Assembly (NCBI GenBank): GCA_029820875.1
Contig: JALGUK010000111.1
Coordinates: forward strand, 1 to 10,180
Length of the DNA stretch: 10,180 nucleotides
Direction: 5' to 3'
Source of the DNA: Candidatus Zipacnadia bacterium
Lineage (GTDB): Bacteria; Armatimonadota; UBA5377; JALGUK01
Shown here in pieces: positions 1 to 7,176 of this stretch; the first letter of the stretch is position 1, and each line of letters starts with the position of its first letter. The position numbers were made by a program, and so were the translations under genes. The notes under the pieces are model-generated. The model did no database searches and had not been told where the DNA came from. It worked only from the letters and a program-made list of their open reading frames with translations.

Positions 1-1
1 A

Positions 2-529
2 AGTGAGTTGCAGCTCGCACCCATTGAGGGACTTTCGACTACGGTGGCAGGCTCGTTGGATGGAGGGTGCGCTCAAGGGAACTTGCGTCTGCCCCAGGTG
101 ACGGTCGGCGCGTATAGGCTCACAAATGTCGCCCTCGATTGGGAATTAGTTGCCAAAAAGACGGAAAAGGGGTTCAAGAGCACGGTCGCCGTAAACCACG
201 GAGCGGCTGGAATCCTCGGGGGCACCGTCTCGTTCGGCGGCCTGGCGACTGTCAATGGAGACGATATCGAGTACTGGGCACGTGCAAACGGCGAAGGGTT
301 GGACCTTACCGCCCTGGCGGCGATAGACCCGGCCCTGGAGCATGAGCTTGCCGGAACGGTTTCGCTCAAGCCCTGGAGCATGAGCTTGCCGGAACGGTTT
401 CGCTCAAGCTCGAGGCGGCAGGTTCCGGGACAGAGCCCGCCTCCCTGGATGCCGTGGCTTCGATTCACATGGCCGACGGGCGCTTTCAAAATGTTGCATT
501 TCGGTCCGCGGATGCAGGATTGCGCTTAG
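2..529 (+). CDS. tamB fragment 1 (upstream reading frame, open at left edge)
   Basis: Frame 2 is open from the window edge. The TTG at position 8 is not a convincing start, because the codons before it are also open and no ribosome binding site is visible. The authentic protein runs to about position 370, ending LEHELAGTVSLK. After that the frame enters the second copy of the 38-bp repeat out of register, becomes Arg/Ser/Pro-rich and stops at 527-529. The Gly- and Val-rich beta-strand pattern with short turns is typical of the repeated body of TamB/AsmA-like proteins. If translated as it stands, it would release a TamB truncated far before the conserved C-terminal domain, probably without function. 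Confidence 0.55.
   Translation, partial: SELQLAPIEGLSTTVAGSLDGGCAQGNLRLPQVTVGAYRLTNVALDWELVAKKTEKGFKSTVAVNHGAAGILGGTVSFGGLATVNGDDIEYWARANGEGLDLTALAAIDPALEHELAGTVSLKPWSMSLPERFRSSSRRQVPGQSPPPWMPWLRFTWPTGAFKMLHFGPRMQDCA
333..408 (+). repeat. Exact 38-bp tandem duplication inside tamB
   Basis: Two adjacent copies (333-370 and 371-408) are identical at all 38 positions. Each begins ccctggagcatgagcttg and ends cgctcaag. Because 38 is not a multiple of three, the second copy shifts the frame by two bases. The same residues (LEHELAGTVSLK) are encoded by copy one in frame 2 and by copy two in frame 1, so the duplication is recent, or is an assembly artefact, and it is the direct cause of the first frameshift. 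Confidence 0.95.
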
Positions 530-1377
530 ACCACGGGGTCTTGCACATCGAGCCTGCAGTTATCGAGGACAAGCGGGGGAAAGTCGTGGCCAAGGGAACA
601 GTTGAGCTGTTCGCATCCGACAAAACGGACAAAGACAACGGGAGCCGTAAAGTTGCCTTAGATATCGCCGCCTCCGATATTGACCTCGGCCGACTTGCCG
701 CGGACTTCGGGCGCGAGGACGTCTCCGGAACCGGCTTCGCAAAGCTCAACATCAGCGGCACATTTGCCGAGACAGCCATCAACACACAGGTGGATGTCAC
801 GGGCGCAGCGTACAAGGACCGCAAATTGGGCTCTGTGCGTGTCAGGGGAGACGTACACGTGGTGGACACATCCCGCGATTTGCCGGCCATCGGCTTCGCT
901 TCAGCAGGCACGGCTACTGTGCCGAAGGTGGTAGTCATTCGCTCCCTGGGCCTGTTTTCCGAACCCGCCCAGGTGACCGTCTCGGGTAAGATTACAAACA
1001 TCAACATCAATGACCGCAATGCGACCCTCCAACTCGACGCAAGCGCAGTCGCCCCTGTTTCCGGCGTGGCAAGGCTGGAGCCGACCAAGATCGGCGGAAC
1101 GCTGCAGAATCCAGCCGTGTTCGGGAAAGTGACTCTTGAGGCTGGCATCATCCATGACTATCCTGTCGAGACGGCCGAAGTGCCCTTCGCACTGCATGAC
1201 GGCATTTTGATGGTCCAACAAGAACAACCTGCCGTCCTGCGATGGCGTGATGCGACCGTGACGGCCTGGGCAACGGTGGAACCGCTGCAACTGGGCTTAG
1301 GCCCTCCCGGCACGCCACGGGCGTCCGAACCAGCGGCAGGCCCGATTATTGCGGGCGGTTTCCGTGCTCGTGCTTGA
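371..1377 (+). CDS. tamB fragment 2 (middle reading frame)
   Basis: Frame 1 carries the authentic TamB-like sequence from the second copy of the duplicated 38 bp to the TGA at 1375-1377. It joins smoothly to fragment 1 if one repeat copy is removed: SLK is followed directly by LEAAGSGTEP. The nearest start codon within it is GTG at 454, but no convincing Shine-Dalgarno sequence precedes it, so independent translation is unlikely. The content is repeated beta-rich segments such as GTLQNPAVFGKVTLEAG, a typical TamB body motif. The frame ends FRARA then TGA. Deleting one T of the TT at 1374-1375 would continue it as FRARADGVAAVEDGG, in register with fragment 3. Frame 2 has a TAG at 1298-1300, so the second shift must lie between about 1298 and 1377. 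Confidence 0.55.
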
Positions 1378-4177
1378 CGGTGTCGCCGCCGTCGAGGATG
1401 GTGGAATCTTCGGCCCGCTCAATCAGCCGGAAGTGACCTGCGTCTTGAACGCACCCGAGGTGATAATCAACGGGCAGCAAGTGCGCAATGTCGAGGGCGA
1501 TATCCGATATTCCAACGGGAAACTAATCCTGGAAGAGTTCACGGCTTCAGCCGACACTGCAGTCATCGCCGCTCACGGAACATTCGATCCCGCACAGGGC
1601 ACGCTTGAACTGGCCGGTGGGATTGATGACCTCTCGGCAAAGACCGCAATCAGCGCTGCGCTGCCGGCCATCGAAAAGTCCGCGCGCGATGCGCTTCGCA
1701 AGCTGCGTGCGCGCATTGCGGCCCGTGTGAGCACGAATTTCGATATTAACGGCCGGCTTGGGACCGCAGAGCCGGGAGAGAGCGGGCGGTCCGCGCCGAG
1801 TGCCAAAATGCCGCGCCTGAGGGGCGCCGTTGACCTTGCTGTCACCGATGTATCGCTGGACCGGCAACCTCTGCCGGGTATCGCCGCAAGTGCACGCTTC
1901 GAGGGAAGGCGCGCGTACCTTAAGGATGCCCACTTCCTCAAGGACGAGGCTCAGTTGACTGCCAGCGGCAGCTTCGAGCCTCAAGGACCTATTGAGGGCA
2001 TAGTGTCACTAAAGGGCTTAGACCTCTCGCGCTTGCGAGCATGGCTCCCAGCGAATCTGCAACTGGGAGGGACGGCAAACCTCTGGGTGAAAGCCGCCGG
2101 CACTGCGGAAGCGCCTGTGGTTCAGACTGCAATACGTGTGGATTCGCCCACGGTCTATGGAGTGGACTTTGGCAACCTGACCGCCGGCGGACCGATGCGT
2201 GGAGGCCGCCCGCTTGCACCGGAAGAGACATTCAAGTCGGATGACGAAATCGCCGGAGGAATCACCTGGGCCGATAGTAAGCTCACCCTTGGGAATGGGC
2301 CGAGAGCCCTGACGCTGAGTCGCGATGGACAGAAGCTGGTTTTTGAGGGTTATATCGAACTGCCTTCGCGTAGCAATCACGAGCAGTCCATCCGGGATGC
2401 CCGGCTGAACCTCTCCGCCACCCTCGCGGAGACAGACCTGTCACACTTCCCCCGACTAATCGCCCAGCTCGCACCAGCCGTCGCGGCCAGGGGGGTGCCT
2501 GAACTCGGGGGACACGGAGCGGGAGTGGTTACGGTTACAGGGACAATCCGCCGACCTGCTATCGCGGCCAACGTGAGACTGTCCGACGCCTCTTGCATCC
2601 TACCGGGCGGAACTGTGCAACTTATGCGAATCAACGGTGCATTGCAGTTACGCCGGGATGCTCCCGAGGCAAGAGGCGCGCCGACATATTCGCTGGTGAT
2701 GGGTTCCCCCGGAACGGACACGCCCATTACTCTTGACTTGCAGGCCTTCAGAGCAGAAACTCAGCCGCCGGTCAGCAAGGCAACCGTGGGAACACCAAAA
2801 GCACCGCCGGAAAAGCCGCTCGCGGAGGCGACCCAAGCGAAGCTCGGGGACGTGATTCATGTCTCGGCAATCGGAGCGGCGAAGATAGTGACAACAGACC
2901 TGGAGCATTTCGGTGAGAACCGCTTCGATAATATCCGGGTGACCGCCCGGGGTGGGACGCCGGCCATCAAAAACCTGTTCGGAGCGGTGAATCTCCAGAC
3001 AGAGTTGCAACTGAACACGGACAAGCAAGGGGCACACAAGCTGAAGGTGGCCAAACTCATCGCCGAGTTTGGAGGCGGCAAGGTCGAGGCAGGGGGAACC
3101 ATCGGGCTGTCGCGTTTCAAGCCGCAGGAACTTCAGTACAACGACTTCGACATCTGGGTAGCAACGGAAAAGAAGCCAAGAATTAAGGTGGGCCGCTTCG
3201 TAGACGCAACCGTGGGCGCAACCCTGATGTGCAATACCCCCGCTAAGGGACAGCCGGCCTCACTCGACGGGGAGGTCGTTTTGACGGACACCCGCCTTTC
3301 CATCCCGCCAATAGGAAGACCGAAAAAGAAAAAGGAATTCAAGCTTTACAGTCTGCCGATAACAGTCCCCGCGTTCGAGCTGAACCTTGTACTGCGAACC
3401 GGCAAGGACGTTGCGTTTCAGTGGGGGAATGTCGCGCACTTGCCGTTCACGCCGGGCGTCGAAGCCGTTAAGGTGGTTGGAACACCGCAGAAGCCCTATG
3501 TGGTGGCCAATGTCCAAGCTAAGGGTGGAACGGTGGTCCTTCCCGGGTCCGTCATGAGGCTGCAAAGCGCCGAGGTCACCGCGAATATTTCGCCCGAGCC
3601 TGGGGCCACCCCCAAGGACAATGGCAGCCTCCCATTGCAATTCCAGGGCCATGTGAGCGGCCAGGCCAGAACCAACATCAGCGGGTACACCATCACGATG
3701 CAGTTCGATTTCCCGATTATGAGGCCGCCGGCACCCGGCGCACCCGCACCCGTCGTCGTAAGCTCCGACCCGCCGTTACCGGAAGGCCAGATCTACGCGA
3801 TGCTCGGACACATGGACACCTTCAAGGCACTGGCCAAAGGCGAAAACGTTTCGGCCGCCTTCCAGAAGGAAGCGATGGCGGCTCTTGCCTCCGGGGTGCA
3901 CGCGGCCTTGTTGATGTCCGTAGAGGAGAAGCTAATAGAGGCGCTTGGGCTGACTGAGCTGAGTATCAATTATTCCTTCGACCAGTCCATGTCGTTACGG
4001 ATCGGCAAGTATGTTATAAAGGATTTGCTGGTCACATACCAACGGAATCTGGACGAAACGAACCCGCAGTTCGACTTCAAGATGGCATATGTGGTCAAAA
4101 GCAACTTTGCAGTAAGCGTCTCTACCAACGAACGGGAAAACAACGCCTTCAGCATCGAATGGAAGAAGCGGTTTTAG
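1349..4177 (+). CDS. tamB: tamB fragment 3: conserved C-terminal part of TamB (DUF490)
   Basis: This is a long uninterrupted frame of about 940 residues. The TTG at 1349 only marks the first possible start; the frame opens just after the TAG at 1298-1300, and no ribosome binding site is seen. The first part consists of TamB-type beta repeats, for example GPLNQPEV and NVEGDIRYSNGKL. The last 300 or so residues resemble the conserved TamB/DUF490 domain: a G-x-V-V-L-P-G-S-V-M-R-L strand motif, then LPEGQIYAMLG, an alpha-helical Ala-rich segment, ALGLTELSINY, LRIGKYVIKDLLVTYQRNL, and a terminal strand ending EWKKRF. The final Phe after a basic beta-strand is the usual TamB ending. The C-terminal domain is the part thought to contact the Omp85 partner. 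Here that partner is probably the BamA encoded about 1 kb downstream. This fragment is intact; only its link to the N-terminal part is broken. Confidence 0.82.
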   Translation: MRAVSVLVLDGVAAVEDGGIFGPLNQPEVTCVLNAPEVIINGQQVRNVEGDIRYSNGKLILEEFTASADTAVIAAHGTFDPAQGTLELAGGIDDLSAKTAISAALPAIEKSARDALRKLRARIAARVSTNFDINGRLGTAEPGESGRSAPSAKMPRLRGAVDLAVTDVSLDRQPLPGIAASARFEGRRAYLKDAHFLKDEAQLTASGSFEPQGPIEGIVSLKGLDLSRLRAWLPANLQLGGTANLWVKAAGTAEAPVVQTAIRVDSPTVYGVDFGNLTAGGPMRGGRPLAPEETFKSDDEIAGGITWADSKLTLGNGPRALTLSRDGQKLVFEGYIELPSRSNHEQSIRDARLNLSATLAETDLSHFPRLIAQLAPAVAARGVPELGGHGAGVVTVTGTIRRPAIAANVRLSDASCILPGGTVQLMRINGALQLRRDAPEARGAPTYSLVMGSPGTDTPITLDLQAFRAETQPPVSKATVGTPKAPPEKPLAEATQAKLGDVIHVSAIGAAKIVTTDLEHFGENRFDNIRVTARGGTPAIKNLFGAVNLQTELQLNTDKQGAHKLKVAKLIAEFGGGKVEAGGTIGLSRFKPQELQYNDFDIWVATEKKPRIKVGRFVDATVGATLMCNTPAKGQPASLDGEVVLTDTRLSIPPIGRPKKKKEFKLYSLPITVPAFELNLVLRTGKDVAFQWGNVAHLPFTPGVEAVKVVGTPQKPYVVANVQAKGGTVVLPGSVMRLQSAEVTANISPEPGATPKDNGSLPLQFQGHVSGQARTNISGYTITMQFDFPIMRPPAPGAPAPVVVSSDPPLPEGQIYAMLGHMDTFKALAKGENVSAAFQKEAMAALASGVHAALLMSVEEKLIEALGLTELSINYSFDQSMSLRIGKYVIKDLLVTYQRNLDETNPQFDFKMAYVVKSNFAVSVSTNERENNAFSIEWKKRF

Positions 4178-4197
4178 CACTACAACGAGACCTTGGC

Positions 4198-4303
4198 TCC
4201 ATATGTCATTCTGAGCGCCCGGAGGGTGCGAAGAATCTCGTCGTTCTCATATCGAGTGCGTCCAACGAAGAGATTCTTCGGCGCTTTGCGCCTCAGAATG
4301 ACA
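4198..4303. repeat. Palindromic dispersed repeat, copy 1 (CHSERPEGAKNL-type)
   Basis: This 106-bp element differs from copy 2 (148 bp further on) at one position only (G at 4222 against A at 4370). It can fold into a long imperfect hairpin. TGTCATTCTGAG (4204-4215) pairs with CTCAGAATGACA (4292-4303), CGAAGAATCTC (4229-4239) with GAGATTCTTCG (4270-4280), and TCGTT (4241-4245) with AACGA (4264-4268). Translated on the + strand it gives CHSERPEGAKNL, a peptide often predicted spuriously from non-coding palindromic repeats in many bacteria. It resembles a REP/BIME or MITE-like unit. No transposase and no clear target-site duplication are visible. It lies between the tamB stop and the sigma-factor promoter, where its hairpin could end or insulate transcription. 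Confidence 0.85.
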
Positions 4304-4345
4304 GAGGGTCCCGGGCCGTAGTGCCAGGTGTGCCGGAAGCTTCAT

Positions 4346-4451
4346 TCCATATGTCATTCTGAGCGCCCGAAGGGTGCGAAGAATCTCGTCGTTCTCATAT
4401 CGAGTGCGTCCAACGAAGAGATTCTTCGGCGCTTTGCGCCTCAGAATGACA
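4346..4451. repeat. Palindromic dispersed repeat, copy 2
   Basis: This is a direct repeat of the element at 4198-4303 in the same orientation, 105 of 106 positions identical, separated from it by 42 bp of unrelated sequence. It has the same nested inverted arms (4352-4363 with 4440-4451; 4377-4387 with 4418-4428). The identity begins a few bases outside the terminal arms (TCCATA precedes both copies), so the copied unit is slightly larger than the palindrome. The element ends 20 bp before the candidate ECF-type -35 box of the sigma gene. No gene is supported anywhere in 4178-4565; the open frames there come from these repeats. Confidence 0.85.
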
Positions 4452-4470
4452 AAGTGGTCAACCCCGGTTA

Positions 4471-4500
4471 TGAAACCTTCGACTGCGCGCGCTGCCTAAT
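4471..4500 (+). promoter_or_regulatory. Candidate ECF-type promoter of the sigma-factor gene
   Basis: TGAAACC at 4471-4477 is followed, after 18 bases, by CTAAT at 4496-4500. The AAC core at -35 with a C/T-C-T-A-A -10 about 18 bases on resembles RpoE-type promoters, and TGAAAC is also the known -35 core for Bacillus ECF sigmas. The same two words, one base further apart, occur upstream of lpxD (9130-9160). Its place 66 bp ahead of the sigma gene would fit autoregulation. This rests on by-eye matching of short motifs. Confidence 0.4.
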
Positions 4501-4565
4501 AAGCGTGCCTCCAGCGAGGACACCGGGGAAGGACGGTCGCGGGACCGAAGGGGAGTCACCGCTGA

Positions 4566-5132
4566 GTGGTGCGCAGGCAGGGAACATTCGACGATGAGTT
4601 TGACCGGATCGTCGAACAGCATCAAAAAAGAATCTATAACGTCATTTGCCGGCTCATTGACGATCCGGAGGAGGCTCTTGACCTCGTGCAGGATACATTC
4701 GTGGCCGCCTACCGTGCCTTTGATCGGTTCCGCGGCGACTCGGATGTCTACACGTGGCTTTATCGAATCGCCGTCAACCGGACGAAGAATCGTCTGAAAC
4801 AGCTCGGTAGATTGCAGAGCATCCAGACATTCTCGCTTGATGAACCTCTCGAAATGGATGGGGAGCAACTGCAGCGCGAGGTACATGACATCACCCATGC
4901 GCCTGAGCGTGTCCTGGAGGCGCAAGAACTGCTGCACGCAATCGACCGGCACGTCCGTGCTCTCCCGCACGACTTCCGCGAGGCCGTCGTGTTGCGCGAC
5001 TATGAGGGGCTGTCCTACCGACAGATAGCAGAGATCGTCGGATGCTCCGAGAAGGCAATCAAGTCGCGGCTTCACCGCGCTCGTATGATGCTTCGAGACC
5101 GACTTCGGGAGTACCTGATGTTGAAGGACTGA
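4566..5132 (+). CDS. ECF-family RNA polymerase sigma factor (RpoE-like)
   Basis: This 188-residue protein has the two-domain layout of extracytoplasmic function sigma factors, which direct RNA polymerase to envelope-stress or housekeeping envelope promoters. Sigma region 2 spans about residues 11-76, with the DPEEALDLVQDTFVAAYRAF helix, the FRGDSDVYTWLYRIAVNR promoter-melting segment and N-R-x-K-N-R-L. A linker follows (about 77-120), then region 4 (about 121-184) with ALPHDFREAVVLRDYEGLSY and the helix-turn-helix EIVGCSEKAIKSRLHRAR. The start is GTG 4566, with AAGGGGAG at 4548-4555 ten bases before; GTG 4569 is an alternative. No anti-sigma gene follows; the next gene is bamA after a 100-bp gap. 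The candidate promoter at 4471-4500 suggests possible self-control. The family is certain; the exact ECF subgroup is not determined. Its position inside a Bam/Skp/LpxD cluster suggests control of outer-membrane biogenesis. Confidence 0.93.
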   Translation: MVRRQGTFDDEFDRIVEQHQKRIYNVICRLIDDPEEALDLVQDTFVAAYRAFDRFRGDSDVYTWLYRIAVNRTKNRLKQLGRLQSIQTFSLDEPLEMDGEQLQREVHDITHAPERVLEAQELLHAIDRHVRALPHDFREAVVLRDYEGLSYRQIAEIVGCSEKAIKSRLHRARMMLRDRLREYLMLKD

Positions 5133-5218
5133 GTACAGCCGCTGCAGAAAAGGGCTTCGGGTGTCATGTGGCGAAGAAAAACTGAATCCCAAAGCGGCCT
5201 TCGAGCATTAACCCTAAT

Positions 5219-5224
5219 AGGTGG
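5219..5224 (+). promoter_or_regulatory. Ribosome binding site deciding the bamA start
   Basis: AGGTGG ends eight bases before ATG 5233. The in-frame GTG at 5221 lies inside this site and cannot use it, so ATG 5233 is preferred. That start also gives a cleaner signal peptide. Confidence 0.6.
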
Positions 5225-5232
5225 GTGTTGAG

Positions 5233-7140
5233 ATGAACAACAACCTTAGTGGACCCGGGCGGACGCTTCTGGCCGTGTGCGCATTGCTATTGATGGCCCT
5301 CGGTGCGCATGCACAAGCGCCCACTGTTTTGGAGGTCCGCGTGACGGGCAATGACTTTATCTCCAAAGACGCAATCCTCTCGGTCGTCAAGACAAAAGTC
5401 GGCCAGCCGGTGTCTGAGGAAACTCTCGCGGCTGACCGGGAGGCTATCATGCGCCTCAAATACTTCACTGACGTGCAGGTACACACGCAGGTCGAGCCGG
5501 AGGGGGTCCGTGTCACCTTCCAGGTGGTCGAAAAGCCGCGGATTACCAAGATAACGTTCATCGGCGTCCACGTCGTTGATAAAAACGCCCTCAAAGACGT
5601 GATGCTCAGCAAAGAGGGGCAGCTCGCCGACTCGGATCGAATCGCCAGAGATGCCAGGCAGATCGAGCAATACTACGCAAAGCAAGGCTATCTTGCGACC
5701 GTCACCAGCGCAGAGGTGGATGATTTCGGTGTCCTGCGGATAGTAATACAGGAGGCCAGGATTGAGCGGATTGAAATCCACGGGCTGCATAAGACCAAGG
5801 AGAGTGTTGTCCGGCGGGTTATGCAGACTAAGCCGGGCGACATTTTCAATATCCATGCGCTTCAGAAAGACCTTAACGAGATTGCCAACCTCGGCATCTT
5901 TGACTTAGCTCCTCCAAACGAACCCAAGATCGGTAACATTACACCAAGCGAGACAGAGGGTTTCAAGTCGGTCGTCGTGCCTATTGAACTGAAGGAGCGC
6001 AAGACCGGCCTGGCGACCATGGGCATCGGCTACAGCTCCCTGGACAAGTTCGTCGGGTATATCAGCATCAGTGAGACCAACGTGCGCGGCGCGGCCGAAC
6101 GGGCGACGCTTGAACTGCAGTTCGGCGGCGCGACCCGCTACGAGCTGGGATGGGCTGACCCCTGGATTGACAAGAAAAACACATCCCTGGAGGTCAACCT
6201 CTACGACAGCGAGCGCCATCGGCGTTTCGGCTTAGGCAACCCGCTTGGCAACATTGCTGACCGCAGCCGCCTTTTCTCAGAACGCCGCCGCGGTCTATCA
6301 ATGACACTCGGGCGTCCGATCAGAGGCCTGCGGCGGAAGGTGTTTCTCAGCTTCCGCACGGAGTCCGTCTCGAGCGCGACCTATCAGGCCATACGCGACA
6401 TCGGCATCCCCACAATCCCCATCGCTCGACAAGAAACCGTGCCCGGAGGCAGCGCAGACGGCTTGCCTGCCGCGGAAACATTCGCTCAGCCGGACGCCGG
6501 CACGGCCCCCCCGGGTGGGCAACCAGGCTCGGTTATTGTAACATCTCCCCTGCATCCCGGCGGGAGCGTAACCGTCCTGGGAGTGCGAGGCGTGGACGAC
6601 CAGCGGGACGTAATTGTCAACCCGACGCGAGGTCACTACGTCAGCCTAGGCATCGAGCAAGCCCTGGAGCCGCTGGGCAGCAGTCTCAACTACTTAAAGG
6701 TGACAGGTGAATACCGGCGATATACGTCTCTTGACGACAAGACGGTGCTCGCTGGACGTGTCGAAGTGGGATTCTCGTCCGGGAGCCTGCCTGTTTATGA
6801 GTCATTCATCGTTGGCGGCGCCGATACACTACGCGGATACAGCGAGGACCGCTTCTACGGCAAAAAAATGTTCCTGGCCAATATCGAGTACCGGCGTTTC
6901 ATTGACCGCAAGCGAACGCTCATGGGGGTTCTCTTCGCTGACTACGGTGACGCCTGGGGCGGCATCTTCCCGAGTCTGGTGCCCGGTCTGACGATCCGAG
7001 CCGAGCATCAGGATTACAACCCTAGTATCGGGGTCGGCTTCGGCGTGCGCGTGGACACCCCCATCGGGCCGTTGCGCTTTGACCAAGGCTTCGGCAAGGA
7101 TGGTTCGCGAAGCCATTTCAGTGTCGGTCACGTTTTCTGA
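5233..7140 (+). CDS. bamA: BamA, Omp85-family outer-membrane protein assembly factor (three-POTRA form)
   Basis: This 635-residue outer-membrane protein is the core of the BAM complex, which folds and inserts beta-barrel proteins. A signal peptide (residues 1-27, cleavage after AHA) is followed by three POTRA domains: about 32-101 (VLEVRVTGNDF to VTFQVVEKP), 102-175 (RITKITFIG to IVIQEA) and 176-256 (RIERIEIHGL to VPIELKERKTG). A C-terminal barrel begins near residue 258. The conserved barrel lumen loop motif is LRGY at 533-536 (VRGF/Y in other BamA proteins), followed by the usual Y-R-R-F and FADYGDAWG strands. The last strand ends SVGHVF, with the terminal Phe expected of a beta-signal. E. 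coli BamA has five POTRAs and about 810 residues, so this is a short form. Residues 389-443 are a Pro/Gly/Ala-rich insertion between barrel strands, probably an extracellular loop. Skp follows 36 bp downstream, suggesting co-transcription. TamA is the alternative Omp85 assignment but is less likely beside skp and lpxD. Confidence 0.93.
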   Translation: MNNNLSGPGRTLLAVCALLLMALGAHAQAPTVLEVRVTGNDFISKDAILSVVKTKVGQPVSEETLAADREAIMRLKYFTDVQVHTQVEPEGVRVTFQVVEKPRITKITFIGVHVVDKNALKDVMLSKEGQLADSDRIARDARQIEQYYAKQGYLATVTSAEVDDFGVLRIVIQEARIERIEIHGLHKTKESVVRRVMQTKPGDIFNIHALQKDLNEIANLGIFDLAPPNEPKIGNITPSETEGFKSVVVPIELKERKTGLATMGIGYSSLDKFVGYISISETNVRGAAERATLELQFGGATRYELGWADPWIDKKNTSLEVNLYDSERHRRFGLGNPLGNIADRSRLFSERRRGLSMTLGRPIRGLRRKVFLSFRTESVSSATYQAIRDIGIPTIPIARQETVPGGSADGLPAAETFAQPDAGTAPPGGQPGSVIVTSPLHPGGSVTVLGVRGVDDQRDVIVNPTRGHYVSLGIEQALEPLGSSLNYLKVTGEYRRYTSLDDKTVLAGRVEVGFSSGSLPVYESFIVGGADTLRGYSEDRFYGKKMFLANIEYRRFIDRKRTLMGVLFADYGDAWGGIFPSLVPGLTIRAEHQDYNPSIGVGFGVRVDTPIGPLRFDQGFGKDGSRSHFSVGHVF

Positions 7141-7161
7141 AACTCACCATCGTGTGGCGGC

Positions 7162-7167
7162 GGAAGG
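7162..7167 (+). promoter_or_regulatory. Ribosome binding site deciding the skp start
   Basis: GGAAGG directly abuts ATG 7168 (no spacing) but is nine bases before the in-frame ATG 7177. The second ATG is therefore the likelier start. The alternative adds only three residues (MKN). Confidence 0.45.
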
Positions 7168-7176
7168 ATGAAGAAC

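Larger units (their letters stand above)
2..4177 (+). pseudogene. tamB: tamB-like translocation and assembly module gene, 5'-truncated by the window and interrupted by two frameshifts
   Basis: This is the 3' portion of a TamB/DUF490-family gene. TamB is an inner-membrane-anchored, periplasm-spanning beta-helical protein that works with an Omp85 protein and is implicated in lipid or protein delivery to the outer membrane. The frame is already open at base 2, so the start lies outside the window. The reading is frame 2 up to about 370, frame 1 from 371 to about 1374, then frame 2 to the stop at 4175-4177. All three parts have the same style: alternating beta-strand patterns with recurrent G-T-[LV] and L-x-G turns, as in TamB repeats. 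Without the 38-bp duplication and one extra base, 1379 codons including the stop would be continuous. The last 140 or so residues match the conserved TamB C-terminus. It could be a true pseudogene, a slippage variant, or an intact gene damaged by assembly errors. The family call is firm; the functional status is open. Confidence 0.8.

Noticed and set aside
486..1151. Antisense open frame of 221 codons opposite tamB
   Set aside because: It lies entirely opposite authentic TamB-coding sequence, is Ser/Arg/Thr-rich like a shadow frame, and shows no recognisable domain.
333..1377. Programmed ribosomal frameshifting as explanation for the tamB frame changes
   Set aside because: The first change is explained fully by a tandem duplication, and no slippery heptamer is seen at the second.
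4198..4451. The two similar repeats considered as a CRISPR array
   Set aside because: Only two copies of about 106 bp, much longer than CRISPR repeats, with one 42-bp spacer, and no cas genes nearby.
4159..4597. Two short + strand open frames containing CHSERPEGAKNL and SSASNEEILRRFAPQND
   Set aside because: They are translations of the two palindromic repeats, have no proper ribosome binding site, and the second overlaps the sigma gene. Such peptides are typical false predictions from non-coding repeats.
5189..5218. CCAAAGC-18 bases-CTAAT as a bamA promoter
   Set aside because: Only the -10 word matches the other two candidates well; the -35 differs at three of seven positions, so it is not listed as a feature.
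5221..5232. GTG 5221 as the bamA start
   Set aside because: It lies within the AGGTGG ribosome binding site of ATG 5233 and has no site of its own at a workable distance.
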